From the NCBI RefSeq assembly GCF_021917145.1, contig NC_061073.1, positions 12,065,980-12,129,979 of the forward strand: a stretch of DNA of 64,000 nucleotides, given 5' to 3'. The notes beneath the pieces are model-generated. The model saw nothing but the letters and a program-made list of their open reading frames with translations, did no database searches and had not been told where the DNA came from. This DNA is from Hypomesus transpacificus (Eukaryota > Chordata > Actinopteri > Osmeriformes > Osmeridae). The position numbers and the translations under genes were made by a program. This document shows, piece by piece, positions 24,920 to 37,900 of this stretch; within the stretch, counting starts at the first letter, position 1; each line of letters opens with the position of its first letter.

Positions 24920-27900
24920 ATGTCTGAGCATGAGCATGAAACGCCAGGACTTGCAATTGAAGAGCAACATGCTCAAGAAAATGAAAAAATAATTGATAAA
25001 GAAGGGGCATTAAATGAAACTTCCGGTCTCAAAACCGAAGAGGAAAACGCTCAAAAGGAAGAAAAAGTGAACAGTTCTGCAGACTCAGTGAATGAACCAA
25101 ATACGAGTGCAGGGTCTCGAGAAATCAGCAATGCCACAGAGAAAGAGCAGAGCCACCCTGTCGTAGAGGTGTGCACGTCCACTTTTTTAACCTCTGGTGA
25201 GAGCGCAGCCGAAGTAACTGGTCAAGAGGATTTTCCCGAGGAGAGTGGCGAAGATGAAGCCATTGACAAGAAAGCTAATGCCTCCACTGATGTTAGAAAC
25301 TATACAGCTACGGGTAAGACTACAGTATTATTTCAAGTCAACAGCAACAATAGAACAAAAACGTATCTTGAATCACTTAGACTACTATTCTGAGATTCTC
25401 ATTCAATGCAGTAAAGGTTATGCTGATGCCAGAAGGCAATATGATGACCATGGCCTTTGCCATTGGACTCAGCATCAAAGACCTGAAGCGTCACTTTGCA
25501 AACCAGTTGAAAGTCCCTTCAGAAGTCATTCAGATCTCACTGGAAGGTAAGTTGTCTGTTGTAGCCTACATTCAGCATTCAGCAGCTGCCCGCTTCTAGC
25601 ATGCATTTTCAAGAATGGCACATAATTTACGACTAATAGCTGAATGCCAACACATTTCAGTGTTGACCATCCAGATATCCTTTTGATGGTTGTGTGTTAC
25701 AGCCAAGAATTTGCTCAACTGTGGCTAGGCATTTATCAACATGTCTCCCCCCCCCCCCCCCTTCTCTCTCTTTTAGGCAGAGTAGTAAAGGAGCACAGGA
25801 GCCTGATGGACCTGGGAGTCCAGCCTCATGGAACCATCCAGCTGGAGATGTCCTCCACAGACCCAGAGTACCACCCTATCCGCCCAGTCAAGCCCCAGCA
25901 GGAGTACAACATGCCTGATGTCATCACTGTCAGAGTGCAGACAGGTGGGCCTATACAGTACAGTGTAGGGTGTGTGTATACCCTGATTTGGTTGAACAGG
26001 TCTGTCTTAAATGTTCTTATATTAAAAAAATATATATCAGTTAGAATCACCAGTGTAAATACAGATTAGAAATACTGTAGCTACATGATGTACTGGGTAT
26101 AGCACCAATAAATCTAACTTAAATAGAAACTAATAATCATTAAGGACTTAAATGTGCTGTATGTGTTTATAATGAGCATGACATTACATTTCCTACAAAA
26201 CCACAAATCTAAACGGTATATTATAAATCCATGTCCAGCTGAATTCTATGATCAGCTTCTCTCTGCCCTTCCCTCCTGGCCAAACAGCCTGTCTTCTTTT
26301 GATCTTTCATCTGCTCCCTCCCCTCCTCTTCCCCCTCCCAGACACAACGGAGTACCAGGATGTGGTGGTGGAGATTGAGAGAGCCACCCGTAGGACAGCC
26401 TTCCTGGGGGGCTACAGGCACAAGGCTGCAGGTACTGAGTACCACCATGCCGCCGTGCAGACCATGGCCAGGAGGAAACCTGACACAGGAGTGGAGACCT
26501 TCAGTCGGGACACACAGGTAGCCCCCACGCACCCACCTCAAAATGAACTCCAACACACGTATAACAAACACGCGCACAGCCGCACACACTTGCTCGCCTT
26601 GTCTGATGACTCGCACACACACCGCTGCCGAAACTCAAGAAGACTCGCACTCATAGGATGCTCATTATGGACACGCACACACACCAGTATTGGACTTACA
26701 TACATTACAATTGACTATGCACACGGTGGAACAAACGTGGGTCCGCTTATGTACGCTCACACGCGCACACCATCACACTCAAACCCTCCGGGTTGGCAGC
26801 AGCGTAATGAGATCCCCTGTCTCTGTGGCTGTGCATTCATGTGATGAGATCGTTTCCCTGGAGTAATGAGTTGACCTCTCACTCATATGGATAAAAGCAC
26901 CTTATTAAACCGTCAGCAGACGCTATCTTTCCAGATCAAGTCTGTATTTACGCCACAAAGCCAGTGACCTGTTGTTTGCCTTGCAATTACCGGTGTACAC
27001 AATTTGCATTGTGTCTGTGTTGTGACGGTCTCTGATTGGACTATTGCGAGAATTGCCTAATTGGGTTTCTGTGCTCGCATTGAACTGGAAGATGGTTGCA
27101 ACGTATGGTAATGACATGTTTGATCAATCCGGAAGTGTGGATTTTCCTGAGAGATGATTTGTTGAGCAGCGCCTATGAAGTCCTTGCAGTATATTGCATG
27201 TTTAAGAATGCTTTGGGGTGCCGACATCAGTTAGCGTTTGGGTGTGTGTGCGCGTGTGTTTTTGCATGTACGTGTGTGTGTTTGAGTGACTAATGACTTT
27301 TTTGTTGCTCGTACTGTACTGTATACACCAAGCTAGGGTTAGCTGTACCAGCATGTATACAGGTCTTTGGTGCGTTTTGGCTGCTGTCATACTGTGTGCC
27401 ACCCCCCCCCCCCCCCCCCCCCGTCAGACCATGTCCACGAGGAGCCAGGGACAGCAGTGCTCCAACAGCACCTCCACCCAGATGACGAAGATCGGCTGCT
27501 ACATCTCCAACGCCGAGGACAAGCTCGTGGCCCCGGGCCCCTACGTCACAGCAGCCCAGTACCACGCCAGGAGGCTCCAAGCCGTGCGTTCATGTGCTCT
27601 TCTCAGTCCTGCATGAAATAGAGATGTTTACTATACAGGACCGGTCAAAAGTTTGGACACATTTTCCACTTCAAATTTTTCACCGGTACTGTATATCTTC
27701 ATTCATCGGTTTTCGTTCATATTTGTATGAATTAATCTATGTTTTTGAATATGCCGTGCTATTTTGGGGTGGTTCTTTTTCGGAATGACTCAGTTTCAAA
27801 TTTGGAGTGTGTGTGAGTGAGTTAGCATGTTATGAGTCTGTGCTGGTTGGTGTGAGGTTCTGTTCGTGTCTGAAGAGTGAGTGTTTTTGAAGTTTGATTT

Positions 27901-29251
27901 ACTGCCTTTTTAGGGGGGAAACTACAAAGCTAACCTGTCTGTCTCCCACCTCTCTCTCTCTCCCTCCATCTCTCTCTCTGTCCCCCCCCCCCCCCCCCCC
28001 CCCCCCCCTCTCTCCCCGTCAGGTGATCACCCTGCAGACGTACGCGCGGCGCTGGCAGGCCTGGCGTCTGACAGACATGCTGCGTCAGGACCGGGAGCTG
28101 CGGCTGGCCTGGGTGGAGCGCGAGGAGCGCAGGAAGGCGGAGGAGAAGGTGGAGCAGGTCCGGGGGGAGCACAGGCGCAGGATGAACCCCCAGAACAAGG
28201 CGGATTTCGCCCTGCTCTACAACGCGCTGGAAAGTGAGGAAACTGTGTGTGTCGGTGTGTGTGTGTGTGGAGGAAGGTGGGCGTGTGGATATGCAGGTTA
28301 CCTTATCAGGTTAAGTTTCATCATCTTACTGAATGAATGTTTGGGATGTTTATACAGTACTGTAGGTTTTCACATGACCTTTTACATTGCATTTTATTTA
28401 TTTAGCAGACACTAAAATATCCAAAGCTACACATGTGGGACCAACAAAGAATCACATTTCCAAAGAGCACAGCTCAAACAGCATTTCAGTGGTTAGTGCC
28501 ATCAGTCTGAAGGCTATTCCAACCAGACAACAATGATATCATCCAGAATGATGTTCTCCCCCAGAATGGCGTCGTGAGGAGGTGGAAGAAATCGATGCCA
28601 CGCTGACGGGAGCAGAGCGGAAGGCCGCGCTGTGCGCCCTGCTGGACAAGGAGACCCAACTCATCGCATCCATCGGACGCCACCGCATCGCCGCCAGCGA
28701 GAAGAACCACGACAAGGCTGTTCAGGCCTTCCTGGACAAGGTTAGAGGTCATCCCGCTAGGTAGTTCCGGGGGGTCAGGCGGTCGTTTGCTTATGTGTTT
28801 TTATCAAAGTCTGCTTTGAGATGAACAGTGGTTTTTCCAGTAAGATGGGTAATACCTACTTCAATGCCTGCAATAAATAAAATGTATAGTCTACCTTCTA
28901 CAGTTGAGGTAGCAGGGACTACAGTAGTCATCGACGTGAGTCAGTGAGCCAGATTACCCAGAGATAACAAAATGTTCCGAAGAGACTCCTGAATAGTTCA
29001 TATGTCCATATGTCACGGTGTTACGTCCATGTTAACTGACGTCGGTCAATTTTCTGTTGACTGTCCGGTCAGTGTGCTGCCCCTAAAAGATGGCGGGCGT
29101 TCGACGGGAGGATGACCCAGATGGACACCCAGTTTACCGTCCGAGCCAAGGAGCTGAGGGACCTGTACACCAGCATCAACCTGACCTACCTGAACCAGGA
29201 AGAGAGACTGGACGCGCTGCTCACTCTCAAGCACACCGTCAAGGTGCTCCA

Positions 29252-29288
<37 letters not shown>

Positions 29289-31931
29289 AGAGAGAACGAC
29301 AGATTGGGAGACAAAGGGCGTCAGTCAGAGATACGGAGAGACAGACTCAGAGACGGAGATGTCTGACAGAGAGAGAGAGAGACACAGACAGAGATATATA
29401 TATATAGAGAGAGAACAGACTACATCAATCATTAGTCTGTTACATCAGCCACAGTGGTAGTTTACTGTACCACATCATTTACTCACAGCAGGGCAATAGG
29501 CTTCAAGTTCTAGGCCTGCCACTCAAATTGTTGACATTTTGTTTCCACAATCAGTCCATGGTATTGTGCTTTAACATGTTCTTTTCTACATATTTTTAAA
29601 TATCTTGTGCAGTTGCTAAAACACGTTATCGTATAACTCTGTTATATTAATTACTATTGTTATTACTGAGTCATATTACTGTGATAGTTGATTTAGCTCC
29701 GCCTCTCTATTCTGATTTTCAGGAGCACGAGTGTAAGCTGACCAAGGACATAGTGGAGTTGATTGACAGGGAGGCAGACCTATTGATGAGGGGGGTGAAG
29801 GAGACCAACCTGGAGGGCTTGAGGAAGAGAATATCCACCCTCGTCCTTCAGTACATCAAAACCCCGACCTTTAACCCTGAGGTGGCGAAGATACTGAAGG
29901 TACGCTACTGCTGGCATTGGGCTGACCTTGGCCTGCTGCATCCTGTGGTGTACCTGACGTTGTGGTTTCCACAAACAAAAATGGCGCTGAAAATGTGAAG
30001 CTATCCCGGCTATGCCATCCAGTCCTGTTTTAAAGAGACAGTTTTGCGCATTTCAGTACCTAACCCTCACCCCCGCATGTCCCATTTCTGCCCCCCCCTC
30101 CCCTCCCTCCCTCCCCCAGGTACCTCAGGACCCCACCCAGCTCCAGAGGAACATCTACTTCTGTGGTGGCTGCAGCCGCTACCTGCTGTCCACCGACTTC
30201 TCCCTGACGGCCAACGCCCGCTCCGTGGGCCAGTGCCGGCGCTGCATGGAGCTGGATAACGAGGCCCGCCGCCGGGAGGACTTCTCCCACTACAGGACCA
30301 TCCTCCACAGGCTCCGCAAGGCCGAGGCGCTCGCCAGCGGGGACACGGCCAAGATCACCTATCTGCTGCAGGTGGGAGGGACTGTGGGTGTGTGTGTCGG
30401 TGGGTTGGTGTGTGTGAGATAGTAATCCATCGAACGCCCTTTATCCTTCCCTTGTCATGTTTACGAGCCTGCATGTGCACGATGCTTGTGTGTGTGGTAC
30501 TGTGGGTGGTTTGAATGTATTTCCTTGTGTGATTTAGGAGCAGGACCTACAGTACCTGGTGGATGTGGTCTGGGGCGCCAAGTCGGCACTGAGCGCGTGC
30601 AGTGACCTCCACGACCTGGTGATGGTGAGGTGGGACCGTGTGTGGGAGTGGAGTCCCTGGAACTGTGTCCTGCTCGCCAAGGACGAGGCATCAGCGCACC
30701 TCAAAGTGGAGAACCTTGACCAGGTACTGCACACGTCCAATTCTGGATATGAAATCATTTGCTTTTGTAGATTTATTATGATTGTGCCTGGGACTGGTCA
30801 AAACCAGGAGTTATTAAATGCACACGTGACTACACTCTCTCACACACACACTCTCTCAGCTTTTGTGCTTATCAAGGACAATCCAGCAGCATGTTGTTGC
30901 CGTAGCTCCCAGAGTTATAAACCAGGTGGTGGATGTTTGAGGAATACTATGTCTCTCCAGCAGATGGCTTTTATGCCCAATTGGATTCTCATCCATAGCA
31001 TGTAGAACAGGATCATGACATTGCAAATACCAGAGAACCTTTTAATTCATGTTCTGCATAGAATGTAGCCTTATTTTTATTAAATATGTAACATGAAACT
31101 CTAGCCCCTATGTATTGGTTAATAGATTTATCATCCTAAAATGTCTCGTTTGAAAAAGACAAACCTACAAAATAATACACACTGATTAACAATCAAAATG
31201 TCAGAAGAAAGTTCAGTGTGTCTGATATGTCATTGTTCAACTTTTGATTATTTGGACCAGATTGAGTCAGTACTGTGCAATTGATTGGTTTACAAGCTTT
31301 TTTGCAAATTGTCCGAGCATGATACTTTCCTCTAATAGTTTATTTAATCTTAACATTACTAGTTATAAAATATTTGAAGAATGATCTTACAATCATTATA
31401 TTTTTTCACTGAATGAGTAAAGAATGCTTTCTCCAGTTGGAATAAACCCCGAACTCCACAGGGTGTTAATTATTTAATTGCCAGTAACTGTAAAGATGCT
31501 TCTAACCATTGTGGAAAAATGGGTACTTCCGGCTAGATCATACAGTAGACCAGACCTCTGCATTGTTTACCAGCTCACCCCAACCCTAACCCTTCACGGG
31601 GTCTCAGCTTAGCTGTGGTTCTGTCTGGGTCCCACAGGGGGTTTTCTCGTCGAGCTACACCTAACCTTAACCATAACCCTTAGCTAAACTCCTTAAGTGT
31701 CCTAATCTTGTGGATCCTTCTTTATAGGCCTACGGAGTGGTTTTCATTCGCAGTGTCAAACACAAACACACTCTGGCCAAGAAGTATTTCTCCCAGATCC
31801 CCATCATGGCCCAGTACCTCCAGGATGTCGACTCACAATCCGCCGCCCACTGCAACCTGCTGGTGGCCAGGCCCATCGCCACGGTGACGGCTCGGACTCA
31901 GATAAACACCTCGAAGAAGTGGCAGCGTTAA
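24920..31931 (+). CDS. iqub: IQ motif and ubiquitin-like domain-containing protein (IQUB)
   Basis: IQUB is an axonemal protein linked to radial spoke RS1 assembly and sperm motility. Twelve plus-strand exons: 24920-25313, 25412-25546, 25777-25944, 26342-26517, 27428-27583, 28023-28233, 28565-28740, 29073-29243, 29723-29899, 30120-30371, 30538-30723, 31728-31931 (TAA); 801 residues, human 791. Layout: acidic disordered N-terminus (1-131); ubiquitin-like domain (about 132-230; [38 protein letters not shown]); conserved segment [22 protein letters not shown] calmodulin-binding motif at about 344 ([15 protein letters not shown]); charged helices; segment [16 protein letters not shown]-terminal domain with paired cysteines FCGGC and CRRC about 30 residues apart; end motif [18 protein letters not shown]. 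All phases agree. The exon 29073-29243 donor (AAG/GTGCTC) is weak and sits next to a 32-base G run. Start chosen as the first ATG of exon 1; the acidic N-terminus is poorly conserved. Confidence 0.97.
25747..25761 (+). repeat. Poly-C run (15) before iqub exon 3
   Basis: Fifteen consecutive C bases 16 bases before the exon at 25777, part of its polypyrimidine tract. Confidence 0.97.
27402..27422 (+). repeat. Poly-C run (21) at iqub exon 5 acceptor
   Basis: Twenty-one C bases followed by GTCAG and the exon at 27428; the homopolymer is effectively the whole polypyrimidine tract. Confidence 0.97.
27637..27700 (+). mobile_element. Tc1-like transposon end remnant
   Basis: The sequence ACCGGTCAAAAGTTTGGACA (27640-27659) resembles the terminal sequence of Tc1/mariner elements common in fish (GTCAAAAGTTTGGACAC core). 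No transposase or matching far end was recognised, so it looks like a short remnant or solo end in an iqub intron. Confidence 0.5.
27982..28008 (+). repeat. Poly-C run (27) before iqub exon 6 acceptor
   Basis: Twenty-seven C bases then TCTCTCCCCGTCAG and the exon at 28023. The opposite strand is a long G run able to form a G-quadruplex. Confidence 0.97.
28380..28440 (-). repeat. Diverged SINE/LINE 3'-tail fragment
   Basis: Reads TTTAGCAGACACT after TTATTTA on the plus strand, resembling the reverse of the fish SINE tail motif (AGCGTCTGCTAAATGA) seen at 40461-40502. Degenerate and without a head. Confidence 0.45.
29254..29285 (+). repeat. Poly-G run (32) after iqub exon 8 donor
   Basis: Thirty-two G bases starting about 10 bases into the intron after the exon 29073-29243, whose donor GTGCTC is non-optimal. 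G runs near donors are known intronic splicing enhancers; a role here is inferred. A purine-rich GA tract follows to about 29414. Confidence 0.97.
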
Positions 31932-34900
31932 ACCATAGGGATCTCCCTCACCACTATCCTTCACTTCTCTCATTCTCTTCTCCTCTTCTTTCAGAACCAT
32001 CCTCTATTAAATAACAGATTTGACTGTTATGTAAGGGATTATTATTATTTAAACACAGTAGTGTCGTTTCAATGAATGTACTGTAGTAGGTGCCGATCAA
32101 CTGCAATAATAATAATTTATGATAATGGGGCAACAAGTAGGTAAACAGTCAAATTGATAAATCAAATCAAATCAAATTTATTTGTATAGCCCTTTTTACA
32201 CGCAAGCATGTCACAGAGGGCTTCACATGCGCCCATAGAACTGCCCCTCAACCAACCTAAGCAATAATTACCCTAAGCAATTTGAAAGATTGCGTTTGTG
32301 TGTTGGTAGGTGTGTGCTTGGGACTTGTCTATATTATAAAATGGGTTTGACTTGTTCAAAATATAGTGTGATTAAATAGTGGATCATTAAAACCATACAA
32401 ACTTTTCTTTCAATGCAGCATGTTTGATGTAGCTAAATTTCAGCTCTAATGACACTCACACATTTTGCGATCAATAGACCAATAAAAGTAAAAATACCAT
32501 TTCATTTATGATATAATTAGCCACCTCTGTACCTTCATGGATAAATAACTGTTGTGCGATATTTATTGCGTGAACTTTGCTATTAATACCACAGGTGTCT
32601 CAGAGTTCTAAGTTCACGGACGGTGTCTTTTGAAAGAAAGTCTGTCAAAGGGCCTCTTAACACTATGTTGCCAGCGGTAACAATGAATTAGGATGATTCA
32701 TCTGTCTTATGTACTTTAAAAGGATAGGTTTCAGATGAGCCTAATCATCGGAGAAGAGTCTGCTGGCCTCTTATGTAACATGCAAAACATAAAAACATAA
32801 GATTTCCAGGCAATTCTGCTGCCTCAGTGGGTTTTCTTAGAATGTTTAGTTGTCTGTAAAGTCCTAGTTCCAAACATGAATGTTAACTAAGCAACATTTC
32901 TTAGTAAATGTTTTGTACTTTACAAGGTCTCTCAAAAGAAGTATCACTTAAAGTATGAATGAATGAAATAATAGGTTGGCTTTTATCTTGAAAAAGTACC
33001 TTATTTGTTCATTGAGGTACAAATGGAGGTAAAAACACCTGCATTATGTAGAAGTGCCAGTTTAAAGACCCACCTCTGCTCAATTATCAGAGATAATTAC
33101 TCTTAACTATTCTTAATAATCATTTTAGGAATATTTTTGAGCTGAAATGTAAAAGATCAAAGGATTCTAATTAGTGTGGCTGGAATAAGATAAATAGCGG
33201 TAGTTGGACGATGAATAAGTCTGAAATGTTGCAATTAAGCAAAAGGGCAAATGGTTGTTCCCTGCCCTCATAGCATGCTGAGAGATTGTGGGCACCCAAG
33301 TTTCAAAGAAATTGAGTTCTCAAAAAGCTGTAACAAAAAAGGTTAATTGCTTCCACTTTTATTCTTTTCTTAGTTTCTTCTCTCAAATTTCAGCTAAAGC
33401 CTTGTTCTCACATACAACTAGAACATTTTGCAGATATTGTACAACAACATGGAGAGCACATATTTTTGATTAAGACCCTTAATGTGCTATCAGTAAAGTT
33501 GTTTATTGATTAGATTTGTGTTTTGTTTTTTTCTATTCGTTATCACTTTAGAATGAATTCTAGTCTTGTATGCAGAATCAATCGCCATGAGGAGTGCATC
33601 TCTCTTGTAGATCTGTAGTCCATGTACTTGACCTCTATTCACAGGCTCCTATATGGGAGTTGAGAGACAATAGAGGCGAGAGTTCAACCGGACAGAAAGT
33701 AATCTATACATATACAAAAAAATGGGGTCAACGTAAAATGGAAACAATGGTGAAAATGTTACATTTTCATAGTTAATTGGTCACACATACTGTTCGCAGT
33801 TGCACCAGAAATAAGGAAATTTGACGGCATCCATTTCAAAGGAAATTTTGCCATGGGGTCTGGACAACATTCCGAGAAAGCGACATGTTCAGGGAAGTCT
33901 GTCAATGAGACATAAGTGTAAACAGGTTCAAAGGGGTCTGAGAAAATCCAGACTGAATTTGAATTACAATGGTTGATTTTGCTTGATAAAATAAGAGGTT
34001 AGATAACATGACATTATGCAGACACATGAACAGTCGCCGTGTCCTAGGTGCATGGGAAGGAGTCTGAGTGACATGCATAACAAGACGAAGAAACAGAGAA
34101 TGATTTGTGTACCTTTTATTTACTTACTGATTTCTTTACAATTACATCAATTAATCAAAATGACAGTCAAGAAAAACTATGTGTCTGGCTGGAACATGGA
34201 CAATATTCATATATTTTTGTAATACAATACAACACGGCCTAATCTGTATGGTCACCGGATCGACAACCCTAAGAACATCAGTAGGGAAACGCAAGGTAAA
34301 ATGAAACAAAGGCATAAGTAATGGACCCCCGTGTCCCTATTCTAAAGCAAGCATAACCCAGGTGAGTGTAGCATATTGGTAGACGTTACTGCCTTGTGGA
34401 ACAGGCCTGACCTAAAGCACCTGTGCAGATTTGTCATCAATACCACACACACCTCACTCCGACACAAGATTAACAGCATTATAATGCATGACGTCACAAT
34501 GTAAAAATTCAGGGAAAACCTGCTCGTTCTGGAAATGTTGTCGACTGGGCCTTTGATACTTGAATAGAACATTAAGGGGAGGGAAGATGCAGCACATGTT
34601 CAGAGAAGTCTGTCAATGAGACATTGCCACACAAGACTGCACAGGTGAAATCCAAGTAAATAATGATGCTCCATCAATAAAGGAGGTTGTGTAACAACTC
34701 ATTATGCAGATGCATGCACTCCCTCTGAATACAGGGTGCCTCCAGTCTAAGGCTCAAGGGTCACATGTCTGGACAAATCAAATACATTCGAATACGGCAC
34801 AAACACAAATTGGTTAAATATTGCACATTTCAGTGCATGTTCAATGGGCTGACCATCAGCTATAAAAGTGATAAGCTTGGCGATAAACTTTACGACCGGC

Positions 34901-34989
34901 TGCTGGGGGCTGGATAACAAAAAGGTGAGGTTTCCCATAAAAGCTGTCAGTGCCATCCAGGACTTGTCAGAGAGAGAGCAGCTTCAACC
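31932..34989. other. Intergenic region between iqub and slc13a1
   Basis: AT-rich, no gene recognised; open frames are short and unlike known proteins. It holds a dispersed repeat (32155-32290) and two partial copies of a segment about 710 bp apart (near 33884-34025 and 34595-34725). The final 100 bases carry the slc13a1 5' leader. Confidence 0.6.
32155..32290. repeat. Dispersed fish repeat, AATCAAATTTATTTGTATAG family
   Basis: Starts with repeated CAAAT units (AAATCAAATCAAATC), then TTTATTTGTATAGCCCTTTTT and TCACAGAGGGCTTCACATG. This layout is familiar from abundant 3'-end retroposon fragments in teleosts. The class cannot be fixed by eye. Confidence 0.6.
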
Positions 34990-37900
34990 ATGGAGGCTGT
35001 AAAGATGGTTCTGAAGGTGACGTGGAGGTACCGGAGTCTCCTCATCATCCTCCTGACGCCCTCGCTCCTACTCCCTCTCCCTCTAGTCATTGGGACCAAG
35101 GTGAGAGAACACAACCAGACAAACACCTCACACACACACACGGTCAAAGCAGTAGTTTGGTATACCGTCATGATCCTTTTAATACACATGCTGGAATGTA
35201 CTTAATAAAGTGTAGTATGGATAGGGAGGCTTGGTACCCATAGATTTGGTTCAAATTGTTGCCCTATTTAACAAACAAATCCAAAATTTTGCCTGTGTCA
35301 TATGATAGTCAAGATTGAAAAAGTAGTATGTATTCTGTGTTTGTCAAATAAAAAAATTATCTGTATGAAAGCATATTATTAACTGAAATGACCTGGCAGA
35401 AAAAATCAATACAATGTATTATTCATACCTGTCCTTACATAAGTGACTGTTTAAGTAATCTATAGATTTAAACAAATTCTCCCTCTTTCCTCAAAAGCCT
35501 ACACTGACACACCGTAATCAAAACCACCACAATACCACAATATGTCTATTTCGACTTAACGGTACATAAATGGTGTGATCAACTTTTTAATGTACTTCTT
35601 TGCAACGCTAGTTCTATTATTGGGTTTTTCACCGACTGTACATTATCACTATGGAGTGAACGACCCATAGATAACATTATCAGCTGAAGCCACTGGTTAA
35701 AAAAAAAAAAAACTGGTATAATCTATCCATCATTATTTGTCCTACCCTGCTACAGGTGGCAGATTGTGCGTTTGTCCTCATGCTGATGGCCATTTACTGG
35801 CTGACGGAGGCCTTGCCCCTGTCGGCCACAGCCATGCTGCCTGCCCTTCTCTTCCCACTGTTCGGCATCTTGAAGTCTAACGAGGTGAATGGTTTACGAG
35901 AACGCCTCCTCACGACATCCCATTATCGTTTTTTGCAGACAATTGGCACAAAAGGCACTTTTTTCACTTTATCTCTCACCCACCCCCCCCCCCACCCCCA
36001 CCCCAAATACACACAATTTCAGGATGTATTTTTTTATGCAATATCGAAACAGAGCAGTAATTTTCTTTTTATTCATGCATCTGTTTTTCCCCCCCAAAAT
36101 GTCCTCTCCCATGTCAGGTGGCTAAAGTGTACTTCAAAGACTTCCACCTCCTGTTGATAGGGGTAATCTGCCTGGCCACGTCCATAGAGAAATGGGGCCT
36201 CCATCGAAGGATAGCTCTCAGGCTGGTCACCCTGGTGGGGGTCAACCCTGGATGGTAAGGTCTCCTTGGAAACGTTTTGTGACCTTTCTGAAATCATCAC
36301 TCATACACAAAATATTGGCACAAGTCAGTGCAGCATGTGAGACTGTGTGTGTGTGTTTGTGTTTGTCTGTGTGTGTCTTTTTGTGTTTGTGTCTGTGTGT
36401 GTACAGTATGTGTGTGGGGTTACATGATGTAATCCAGGTGAACTTTGAAGTATTCTCTTAGTTCCTATGTAATTGCAGTAGAAACAACAGTTTGTTTTGT
36501 GATAACCAATACAGACAAAGTTAACTGCTTTGGTTCGTAAGTGTCACTAATACTGATAAGCAAGGGACAAGGCCATGTCTAGCCATATATTTAAGACAAA
36601 GAATGGAATGAAGGATCAATATTATGAGAGAAGATAAGCCTAATGTAACCGAGCTGACTTGACTGAACTCACTCCTCAGAAAAATAACCTCAGTTTGAAT
36701 CCTTGCACAGGCAAGAAAGGGAGGAAGATATACTGATAAGCGAAGCAATGACACTTGTGACACTTTGTTACATAAATAATAGTTCAACCAAATATTTCCA
36801 ACTAAAAGTTCCACATGTTGATTTTCAGAAACCATTGTGATGTAAAGTCTATATACAATTTCTCCTAAATTAATACGCCGAAGCAAATTACATTTACGGC
36901 TACATTTTTCTGTTAAATTATTTTATTTTCTACAATGGTTTTACCACAGGAAAGCAGATTCAATTTTATAAACCAAACTTCAGGCATTTAAGAAGCCACC
37001 CTACCCATTCACCACTCACTGTTGTTTACATGAACGTGTTCAGCTTACTGACCTCATCCTGCCCCTTCCATGTCCCTTTCCCAGGCTTATGTTGGGCTTC
37101 ATGTCCGGCTGTGCCTTCCTCTCCATGTGGGTCAGCAACACCTCTGCCGTCGCCATGGTGATGCCCATTGTGGAAGCCGTCATCCAGCAGATCCTGAGGT
37201 CGGAGGAGGAGGCCGATGGACGGCGCTCCAGAGCTGCTACGGGCGTCAGCAACCTGGCCCTGCAGCTGGACGGTGGGTCTGACAAGCTCACAGACGGTCT
37301 CTTGGCTTTGGGTCACGGTGTCGTAGTGCTTGATACTTGTTTGGGAGAAATGACAGTGTTTAACTGTGTGACTTGTCGTTTTTTTGTTGGTTGTACTTTG
37401 TACCTCTAAACGTTATACATTCATTTTGTTTTTTAGAAATTATTGGGCAGAAGGAGAAAGAGGATATTATGAGGTACAGAAAAAAATGCAGTTTCCTTCT
37501 TTAAGATGAAAGATGGTTCAAAGTTACTTCTTAGTCTAAGTGATACAGCAATGTTATGCCACTGTCATGTTGTCTGTCCACAGTAGCCAAGTACAAGATC
37601 CAGAAGCTCAAGTGTACACTATTCCTGACAACGAAGTCCCCCCACGCAGAACTGTAAGTAGAAAATACAACCACAGAACAGTAACTACAACCTAAAAGCA
37701 ACATAGCACCAACTGGACAATATCACCATGCATTGGTTGTCATTAAAATACTAGTTATCGGTGAGAAATTATCCGTTGTTATAATGAGATTTATGATGTT
37801 GGGAGATTTTATTATTAGAATATTTGAACAAATTATTGTTAAAACCTGTATTAAATTGTCATGCTTTATAAACAATATTATTCTACATACAACAATTTCA

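Noticed and set aside
26520-26800. CA-rich open frame reading through an iqub exon
   Set aside because: The frame continues past a clear donor (CAG/GTAGCC at 26517) into ACAC-rich intron; the next true exon starts at 27428.
31577-31690. Telomere-like CCCTAA motifs (CCAACCCTAACCC, CCTTAACCATAACCC)
   Set aside because: Only a few scattered motifs in an iqub intron; too short and irregular for an interstitial telomere array.
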